Part shown: positions 10,529 to 19,200 of the stretch, piece by piece
Layout: each line of letters begins with the position of its first letter
Numbering within the stretch: the stretch's first letter is position 1
Assembly: GCA_007449985.2 (NCBI GenBank)
Contig: VIIQ02000116.1
Coordinates: 62,001 to 126,000 of the forward strand
Direction of reading: 5' to 3'
DNA from: Desmodesmus armatus
Lineage: Eukaryota; Chlorophyta; Chlorophyceae; Sphaeropleales; Scenedesmaceae
DNA: 64,000 nt
Program-made: the position numbers and the translations under genes
Notes under the pieces: generated by a model
Told to the model about the DNA's origin: nothing
The model's database searches: none
Seen by the model: the letters and a program-made list of their open reading frames with translations, nothing else

Positions 10529-13500
10529 TCACTTGTCCTCAAAGGTGCCCTGAAACTCGTTCAAGCTGCCTCCTCCTGTGCCCTGCGGGTTCTCCTCTGG
10601 GAAAATGGCCGTCAACAACTTGCCAGTGTGGTCCACACAGCCCCTGTACATTCCGCCACTGCACAGCACAGCAGAGCGGTGTACAAGGCAAGGCAAGGTG
10701 ACTGCTGCGACTGTTGCGACTGTTGTGACTGTTGTGATCATGTGAGCGGCACCGACCGCATTGCTGACTCTCGCAGCGTGCCAGCAGCATGCACACCCAG
10801 CAGACATCCAGGACTGTGGTTCTTCACTTCACAGCAGGCGCACCCAGATCACGCTACTCTAAGGTGCCCAACATGCTTCCCTTGACCCTCAGCACGGTTG
10901 TGAGCATAACCCACCCCATGCACTGATGCAGTCCTCCCACGCCTCCCAGTGCTACCCTGCCGCTGCTGCTGCGATGCTGTCAGCCGTTGCCTTGCAAGTC
11001 CCTGCCCTGCTGCCTGGCAGACAACCCACAGCTGCTTGCCTGCTGGACTAACAGCCTGTCATACTATCAATAGCAGCTGCCGCCCACTCTGTCGTGCAGC
11101 CCATGCCTACTGATCACATAACACCTCAGCCCTTCAATCTAGCGCCGGTATCACTCATCACACCCACACCTACCTGTTGAAGTCCCACACAATGTTGTAG
11201 TCAGCATCCACCCCCACAAAGCCGCCGTCACCCTCTGCAAATGACTCCCACACAACCTCCCGCATTGCCTCTCGAAGGCTGCAGCCCTTGTAGGCAACCC
11301 TGGCTGCCACATCGTGAGCTGCTGCTCGCCGAATGAACTCCTCGCCAACACCTGTGCCTGACACGGCACAGCGTTTGTCGGCCCAGGTGCCTGCGCCGAT
11401 GATGGGTGTGTCTCCTATCCGCCCGTCAAACTGCAGCCCACAGGCGGTAGGAGGCATGGTGGCAGAAGCCGGCAGCAGCAGCAGAGGCAGCAGCAGGAGC
11501 CTGGATGGTATGCAGTGGGTACGAGCATTGCAGCACATGCATATGCGCACAACAGCGTTGAGAGTCGCGCTGAGAGTTGCATTACCTACTTATGCCATCG
11601 GCAGCGTTTTCCCACATTCTCAACCTCATCACATCTCATTTTCACCCTCATTAACCACATTTCCCTCATAGTGCATTATGCAAACCTCATAGTGCGTTTT
11701 CTTTTACCTCAAGATAGCCACAACTACCCTCATTGCCCTCATAGTGCGTTATGCAAACCTCATAGTGCAAACATTTGAAAAAGTAACAAATTTGTAACAG
11801 GCAGCCCCCTCATCCCCCACATTTCCCTCATCTCCCTCATCCCCCACATCTCCCTCACCCCCCACATCCCCCTCATCCCCCACATCCCCACATCTCCTTC
11901 ATCCCCCACATCCCCTCATCCCCCACATCTCCCTCATCCCCCACATCTCCCTCATCCCCTCATCCCCCACATCTCCTCATCCCCCACATCCCCCCTCATC
12001 CCCTCATCTCCCTCATCCCCCACATCTCCCTCATCCCCTCATCCCCCACATCTCCCTCATCCCCACATCTCCATCATCCCCCAAGGACCCCAGACCAAGG
12101 GGGTGTCTCTGTATCTTTTTTATCCCCCACATCTCCCTCATCCCCCACATCTCCCTCATCAACGATTTCTGTGCATCTCACATGTGCGGACTGAGGGGGT
12201 CGAGGGACAGAAGTACTTTGGGTTGGTAAAAGGAGGGCAGTGGGGGGGTTGTGTAAAAGGAGGGCACGGGGGCAGTGAGGGGGTTGAGGGAAGGGAGGGC
12301 AAGTTGGCAACTAGGCGACCAAGGGGGTCGAAGGGAAAGACGGCAATGAGGGGGTGGAGGGAAGCGAGGGGGTTGAGCAAAGCGAGGGGGTTGAGCAAAG
12401 CAGGGGGGCTGATGAGGGAAGCAAGGGGCGAGGGAGATGAGGAGGGTGAGGGAGATGTGGCAGATGTGGAGGGTGAGAGAAGTGAGGGAGAAGTGGGGGA
12501 ATGAGGGAGATGAGGGGGGTGAGGGAGATGTGGGGATTAAGGGGGTTGAGCAAAATGAGGGAGGCCCATGCACATGCAGCAGCCCCAGTACCAGCCCCCC
12601 CCCCCCCCCCAGCAGCAGCACTTCCAGCAGCAGCAGCATCATGATGCAGAGCTCCGCCCTGATGGCCGCCCCAGCAGGTGCCATGCAGCTGCCACAATCC
12701 TTTGCCCACCATGAGCAGCAGCAGCAGGCGGGGTCTGGACCTCAGGCTCCAGTTGCAAGCGGCATGCAGCAGCAGATGGTTGGAGGAGGCCCCATGCTGC
12801 ACCCTCACCTGCAGATCATGGCAGCAGCCAGCGCTGCTGGCATGGCAGGTATGCAGCCAGTGCTCTACCCACATCAGTCTGCAGGCATGCCACAGCTTTT
12901 CCACCCAGCGGGGATGGGGATGGGCATGATGGCAATGGGGATATCAACACACAACAAACACGCCAACAGACAACCACACCTTCTCAAATGAACGCACACA
13001 ACCAACACTAGAGGTGCGTTTGAGGCGGGTGTGGGGTTGTCCGCCCGGAGCCGGTCATAAGAGCACAAAGTGGGAGATAAGGGAGATGTGGGGGATGAGG
13101 GAAATATGGGGGATGAGGGAGATGTGGGGATGAGGGAGATGTGGGGGATGAGGGAGATGTGGGGGATGAGGGGGATGTGGGGGATGAGGGAGATGTGGGG
13201 CATGAGGGAGATGTGGGGCATGAGGGAGATGAGGCAGATGTGGGGGATGAGGGAGATGTGGGGGATGTGGGGGATGAGGCAGATGTGGGGGATGAGGGAG
13301 ATGTGGGGGATGAGGGAGATGTGGGGGATGAGGGAGATGTGGGGGACGAGGGAGATGTGGGGGATGAGGGGGATGAGGGAGATGTGGGGGATGAGGGGGA
13401 TGTGGGGGATGAGGGGGATGTGGGGGATGAGGGGGATGTGGGGGATGAGGGGGATGTGGGGGATGAGGGAGATGTGGGGGATGAGGGAGATGTGGGCGAT

Positions 13501-15467
13501 GAGGGGGATGAGGGGGAAGAGGGAGATGTGAGGGATGAGGGAGATGTGGGGGATGTGGGGTATGAGGGAGATGTGGGGGATGAGGGAGATGAGGGGTATG
13601 AGGGAGATGTGGGGCATTAGGGGGATGAGGCAGATGTGGGGGATGAGGGAGATGAGGGAAATGCTGCTAAGTTTGTTCATAGTAGTTTTGCAAATAATAC
13701 CCGCACTATCAACTATGAGAAAAATGCACAGAAAACGTTGATGATGGTATAAGCGCACAACAGCGTGCTTGTCCTGTGGTTGTGGGTGAGAGGCAGGAGC
13801 GCAGCAGTTGGACACTATTCAGCAGCAAGTGCCTCATACAACGTAGTTGTCTCGCTGGCTGACACCACATATCACAACCCGTACTGTGCTGTTGTTTTGC
13901 TCATGACGTGCTATGCTATGCTGTGCTTTATCGTACTAACCTTGCAAGTGCGCCCGCCCGTGCTTGTTGCAGCAGCTAGCCGGCCTGCGCTGTCAATAGC
14001 CACCGCACCAACTGTCTGAGTGTGCTGAGCGTCCTCATCACCCCGCCGCCCTGTCTGCTGCTGCTGCTGCTGCTGCTGCTACTGCACCCCGCTGCGCACA
14101 TGCTGCTGCACAATCTCATCTGCTGCTGGCAGGCCGTCAGCCTGCCGCTGCCGCTCCCACTGCTGCCGCCGCTGCTCTGTTGTGAAGCTGCTGTTGTCTA
14201 CGAGGCTGTGGCCCTGCTGCACTGCGAACTGCTCCACCTCAGGCCCCGAGAGGAAGATATGTGGGGTGCCTTCCATAACCTGTGGATGGTGAAGTGGCGC
14301 AGCAGCAGCATAATAGTCAATGTGTTAGCTTGTGTTGTTCACACTGGTGTCTGTTCATAGACCCTAGCAGCTTGTAGCAGCCTGGCATTATTTTGAATGC
14401 TGGCGGCCTGTGGCCTTGATTTTTTCAAACATGCATTATGATGAGCCAGATTCAACGCGCAAACAGCCTGGCATGGTGTTGATGCAGTAGGCCCTGTGAC
14501 CTTTCAAAACCAGCTTGATGCCCCAGCAGCTGCCTGGCTGACAATGCCGTGCTGTAGTGCAGCGGAATGACAGTCAGCAAGCCCTGCAGGGGCAAGTGCT
14601 ACCTAGGTAGCTAAGCAAACCAGCATGCAGGTATGCTGGTTTCCACCAACAAGGGCAATTGAACATTTTTGCCCTACACTGACACACCTGCTGCGCCAGT
14701 TTGACAGGGTTTGCAATGTGTTTGACCAGCGCCACAGCCCCACAACGCCCATCGTCTGTCATGACAGATGCCTCTAGCTCATGCTGCCCACTGACCGTCA
14801 GCACAGAGCCAACACCTGCATGCACAGGGCAGCACACATCACACATAGCCGCTGTTACACACCTGCTACTCCTGTTTTAACACCTGTGGGTACCGTGTCT
14901 GCTGGGTGGTGGAGGTTTTCACCACCTCAACTCATCAGTCCTGCATGCACTTATCAAGGTGCCTCAAGCTCAACCAAACTGGGATTTGGGGCTGTTGAGT
15001 TCTCATCAGTGTGCTTCAATGACCTGGATGCTGAAGGTCCTGATCAATGGGTTGCAAGGTCTGTGGAGGTTGCCAACAGCTACCAGCACTGCGGGCGCCG
15101 GGGGGGGGGGGTGCCAAGCAGAGGAGGTGTTCCTGCGACATTGATGCTGTGTGGCCTTGTCCACCGTCTTCCATGAAGCTCTTTGATAGGATTATCCTAA
15201 ACCTGATTACAGTTCAGCTACAAGCGCACCTGCATTGAAGTGTGGGTCGTCCTCCATGCACATCACAGCTGCAACAACTGCATCCAGAGCAGATCCTCCA
15301 GAGGCTAGGACAGCCTGTCCCGCCTTCAGTGAAGCCTCCATCCCGCGCTTTGCATCTTCCAGCCACTCTGTCTTGCTGCTGTTGATCACCCCTGCACCTC
15401 CATGAATAGCCAGCACATAACGCTGCACTGCCATCTGCTGGGGCTGTGGTGGTCCTGCTGAGCTCAT
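10529..15467 (-). CDS. Isoaspartyl peptidase / L-asparaginase (Ntn-hydrolase, asparaginase_2 family)
   Basis: Six exons on the minus strand: 15467-15230, 14815-14688, 14279-14100 (or to 14088), 14015-13941, 11430-11174 and 10658-10529, giving about 335-339 aa, the usual family length. Family motifs appear in order: RYVLAIHGGAG near the N-terminus, DPHFNAGVGSVL across the exon 1/2 join, HELEASVM, VMEGTPHIFLSG, then the nucleophile block TVGAVAID, ATSTGG, GRIGDTPIIGAG, SGTGVGEEFIR and GGMYRG. The family cleaves itself before the nucleophilic Thr to make alpha and beta subunits and hydrolyses L-Asn and isoaspartyl dipeptides. That Thr is the first codon of exon 4. Using the donor at 14087 gives Gly-Thr, as is usual; the donor at 14099 gives His-Thr. 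I place the start at 15467; a second in-frame ATG at 15434 is possible. Intron 4 is 2.5 kb and holds a foldback-like element. No targeting peptide is obvious. Confidence 0.9.
11805..12160. repeat. Minisatellite, left arm (C-rich on plus strand)
   Basis: Tandem units of about 17 nt of the form CCCCACATCTCCCTCAT, with variants that drop the CTCCCT part. It is the inverted counterpart of the array at 13068-13660, so a single strand can fold back on itself. Confidence 0.9.
12580..12985 (+). other. Coding-like Gln/Met-rich segment between the minisatellite arms
   Basis: Between the two arms lies unique sequence with an open plus-strand frame rich in Gln, Met, Ala and Pro, for example APAGAMQLPQSFAHHEQQQQ and PHLQIMAAASAAGMAGMQPV, ending at TGA near 12989. 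A long C run followed by CAG looks like a splice acceptor. It runs antisense to the host asparaginase gene. It resembles an exon of a low-complexity regulatory or RNA-binding protein that was captured by the element. No domain is recognisable and it may be non-functional. Confidence 0.4.
13068..13660. repeat. Minisatellite, right arm (G-rich on plus strand)
   Basis: More than 30 units of the form ATGAGGGAGATGTGGGGG, the reverse complement of the left-arm unit. A short intermediate G-rich patch lies at about 12420-12540. The long open frames here (Met-Arg-Glu-Met-Trp or Gly-Asp-Glu repeats) come from the repeat and are not genes. Confidence 0.9.
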
Positions 15468-16227
15468 GCCTCTACACTGTACGAGCCTTTTGGAACGCCT
15501 TGAATGCTTGCAACCCGTGGTAGATGTTGGGGCTGTCGTTGTGTGTTGTCTGATGTGCCAGGGTGGCATAAAGGAGCTCAGGTTGGATGTCTGGAACCAG
15601 ACGATCTCACACGTTGGTGGAAACAAGCATCACAGACATTTTCTGTTTACTACAGCCGTCAACAGCTTCGACATCGTGTCGCAAGAATTTTTTCAGATCG
15701 TGATCAAGGTCAGAACTCAAAACCTTCGACTTCTCTTCGCAATTTGCGGTGAGGAAAGGCACCCGTGGTAGGGGATTGTGATGCAACAACCATCAGCTCA
15801 AAATACAGATCAGCCACCTTGCATTGGGTGCCAAGTGGTGTCCCTGCCCAACAGCTGGCCCATGGCCCCACAGCTGGCACATTGCAACTGCCTGACACCA
15901 CTTGCTCTCACTCAGATCTCACTGTTACAACCCGATCAATCAGCCTTCATGGTGAGCTTGTGAGGCCACACACACCACCAGTGCCAGGCACTACCCCAGC
16001 TGTCAGGCCCCACTGTTTGAAATGTACACCGAACAACAGGACACAGCCCTGAAACCTGACCCAGCCAACAGCCCACTCAGCACATCTGCAAACTCCACAG
16101 ACTACATGACAATCACCACACTTGATCACATACACATACACGCCTCTGCTTGCGTGGAGCTGCCCCTTCAAGCCATCCCCCACCCCATCCCCCCCTACTG
16201 CTGCTCTGTCACATGCTCGCCCTCCCC
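15468..16227. other. Intergenic region between asparaginase start and FtsZ2 stop
   Basis: No gene is seen. The region should hold the asparaginase promoter and the FtsZ2 3' UTR. A minus-strand TGTAA (15929-15925), about 300 nt past the FtsZ2 stop, is a candidate poly(A) signal. Confidence 0.5.
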
Positions 16228-19200
16228 TCACTTCTTGCGGTGCATGTTGCGCAGGAACGCAGGCACCTGCACACCTCCAGCCGACTTAGGCCCTGCAGGC
16301 TTCTCCTCAATTGGCTCCGCCTTGGGGGCCGCTGCTGCCGGCGCTGCTGCTGACGGCACCAAGAAGGGTTAGGCGAGCTGCTGCGGCTGTTGCCGTTACC
16401 ATTGCCGTTGGTCGCAACCACCTGCTGCTGCCGAGCAGCGGCCGCCCTGCCTGCTGCACCAGCTGCTGCAGCGGGGATGTCCAAGCGCGGGCTGACACCT
16501 GTTGCCACAATGGTGACGCACACCTCCTCGCCCAGGGTCTCGTCATGCACTGCTCCCATGATGAACTCTGCGTCTGCATCAACCTTGCTGCTGATGTAGT
16601 CTCCTGCCTCCATCACCTGCACACAGCAGGACAGAACGGCGCGCTTCTCAGAATGACAATTTGAAAATGGATGCCTGACGGCACTGTTCCTGTCGATAGG
16701 TTGGGTGGAAACGCAGCTCCAGGGGCCACCAATGTCCTCGAAAAACTGTGTGCGTGCCTTCTTTTCACAGATCCAGCTTTCAAGCTCAGCATGCATCTTC
16801 TCAGCGGTTAGTGCATCACTAGACAGCCGATCATGAATCGGCCAGTGCAGCCAGCAACGTTGGCATCTGCTGTAAGCGCTGGTGCTTGATGCCATACATC
16901 ACTGCAGCGCTGTAGTGCAAGGCCACCTTGCACGCTTCACCACAACCTGCCAAACGATAGCCAGCACTGCACACAGGCCCAACAGCAGCCCCCTCAGCTC
17001 ACCTCTGCCAGCCCCAGGTCCATGGGCCCAGTCACGTTGAACAGCACTCCAGTGGCTGAGTCTATGCTCACTTCCAGCAGGGAGCTGGAGATGGCATCCT
17101 GAGCAGCCTTCAGCACCCTGCAGGATCAATTGAGGTCAGGGGGGATGACAGGAGAGAGTAGGGGAGTGAGTAGGGAACAATACGGTCAAGACTGTGCACA
17201 GTTACAACCACCGACAGTGAAGACCCGCTCTGTACCCCGTCACAAGGCAGCAGGGTCAGACCAGAAGAGGCTTTCACAGGACAGCCATGCGTCAAGACTG
17301 TCACCTGCATACACTACCCTCGCCCTAATAATGCACACCCCCCTGGCGCACCTGTCAGTGCCGGTTGCAAACCCACGGCCCATTAGGCTGCGGCCACCGT
17401 TGCGGGTGATGGTGCACACGTCAGCAAAGTCCACGTTGATCAGCCCCACTTTCTGCAGATCAGACCAACAGCAAAGCAGCACGCATGCGTTTGTGACAGC
17501 TTGCCATGAAGTTTGCCACCACTTCCTGCAGGTTGCAAAGCAGCACGCATGCATCTCTGACAAGTTGCCAGGAAGCTCGAAACCACTGGCCCCAACTCCA
17601 AAGGCCGTACAACCTTAATTGTCATGCCAAACCGCAGTGCTATGTCATAATGGTGATTGCACTGCCAGTATGCACTGTCAGCGCTGCAAGCATGCGTGTC
17701 AGCAGCCCGCTGGCATGCGCTGTGTTCTGCGCAGCATGCGACGCGCTGGTGCAGCTGCTGCTGCCTGCTAGTTGCGCCAAGCGAGCCCACTGCTCTGCTG
17801 CTGGCGCACCGTGATGATGTCGCTGATGCCGCGCACGCCTGCATGCAGCACCTCATCAGCCTCCAGGAAGGCCTGGGTGAGGGTGGTGCTGCTGTCACTC
17901 AGGTCTGCAGCACACACATGGCAAACACACAGACAGCTGTCACTGCAGCTGTGGCACAACAGGGTGCTTAACGTCAGCAACAGCAGGACCGCAGCCGGAG
18001 CAGCAGCAGGGCATGTAATGTGGAACACACTGCCATGGGCCTCTTCATGCAGCCAGCACACCAGTAGCTGCTGTTGGAAGGCGCACGCATGCGTTTTTGC
18101 ACGGCGCTGCAGGGCGCGCATACAGCATGCCTGCATGGGATGCAAGCAGCCAGCACATATGATGCTGCGTTGCGCGGCAGTGAATGGTCCCCTACACTTA
18201 GGGACAAAAGTTTTTACGACCGACACAAATCCCCTGTCACCACAAGACAGCAGCAGTTTCCGTTGATGTTCGGTATTTGAACGTTTCTCAGCTTTCCCAT
18301 TGCACTACTGCTGTGCGTTGGCCAAGGTGGTCAGCGCGGTGTTTTGTGGTGCGTGCAGCCGGCGATCGAGACTACCCTCCCCCACCCGGTTGACGCCACG
18401 CGCGCGCCCAGCCTTAGCCTTAGCCGCACGCCGCACCAGCACCAAGCACCTAGCTCCTCTGCCTACACCTTCCTTATTGATGGGGTGGTGGGAGCCTTGG
18501 GGTGCCTGCTCAGCTTCCACCAGCCTGTGGCCTGTTGTGTGTGTGTTCCAGAGGTGAAAACTGCCCTTTGTTTTCAGGGGTGCTGGCTGCCAGGTTGGCC
18601 TTCTCTGTGCTGAAGCTGCACATGGCTTTGGGGGACAGGGTGATGGGCTGGGGGTGAGGCATACATGCAGCTGGTGAGGCTATCTGCAGCATCCATTCCT
18701 GTGGCTGCAGCCTGGACTGAAGGGTGTGGGGGTCAAAATCACCTTGCAATTTCAGGCACTTTTTGAGGGGTTCACCCCCAGGGTTGCACTTGCATGCAGT
18801 GATGGTTGCAGTGATTGGCAGAGCCTGTCATGCAACTGCTCTGGTAGTGCACCTCTTCAGCTGTGTGGTGGTGGGTAATGATGACAAAGCTGATGTTCCA
18901 GCTTGTGAGTGCTACTGTGTCAGTGACATTGAGCACAAACTTTTGTCCCTAGGTGTGCGCCACTGGTGGATTTTCCTCATTGGTCCCTGCAAGGTGTGCT
19001 TGCATCTGAGGTGGGGCAGCACCCTGCTGTTCCTATATGGCTGCTGTTGTCCCTCATGGTGTGATGGGTGTGCTGGCTTTCCCCTGTGAGTGGCTGGATT
19101 GATTGCAAGCATGTTCGATTTTGGCCACTTTTTGACCAACTTGGTGCGTGACATGGGCGCACGGGGTGACTGTTTTCTTCTGCCAGTGGTAAAGCCACCA

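Larger units (their letters stand above)
4979..10850. repeat. Tandem segmental duplication, two copies of about 2.9 kb
   Basis: Copy A spans about 4979-7842 and copy B about 7843-10850. Both begin with the words CCGTCAGCACACTCTCGTGA and share long collinear stretches. These are the 3' region and coding exons of a His-rich secreted protein gene, its promoter, and then a terminal exon of the asparaginase gene with its splice acceptor. Offsets between matching landmarks drift from 2865 to 2999 nt, so the copies differ by indels. Copy B abuts the rest of the asparaginase gene and is therefore the likely parent; copy A carries an orphan exon. Confidence 0.85.
11545..13766. mobile_element. Foldback-like element in asparaginase intron 4
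   Basis: The insertion is bounded by a 14-nt direct repeat GCGCACAACAGCGT (11545-11558 and 13753-13766). Next to these are imperfect inverted ends: plus strand TTATGCCATCGGCAGCGTTT near 11590, and the reverse complement of 13752-13733 reading TTATACCATCATCAACGTTT. A second inverted word, CATCAACGWTTTCTGTGCAT, occurs at about 12157-12176 and inverted at 13724-13743. The arms are tandem arrays of the same minisatellite in opposite orientation. Long inverted arms made of subrepeats are typical of foldback transposons. No transposase is visible. Confidence 0.6.

Noticed and set aside
12437..12580. N-terminal extension of the captured Gln/Met-rich frame
   Set aside because: It is minisatellite-like G-rich sequence and not plausible coding sequence.
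13070..13620. Long plus-strand frames encoding Gly-Asp-Glu-Val or Met-Arg-Glu-Met-Trp repeats, and an Ile/Ser/Leu/Pro frame on the minus strand
   Set aside because: All three come from the same 17-nt minisatellite read in different frames. They are repeats, not genes.
11805..13660. CRISPR-like array
   Set aside because: Units are contiguous with no unique spacers, lie in an intron of a eukaryotic gene and occur in two orientations.
16209..16349. FtsZ2 C-terminus ending in the frame [20 protein letters not shown]
   Set aside because: The alternative frame gives the conserved VPAFLR tail, so the long open frame at this point is an out-of-frame extension.
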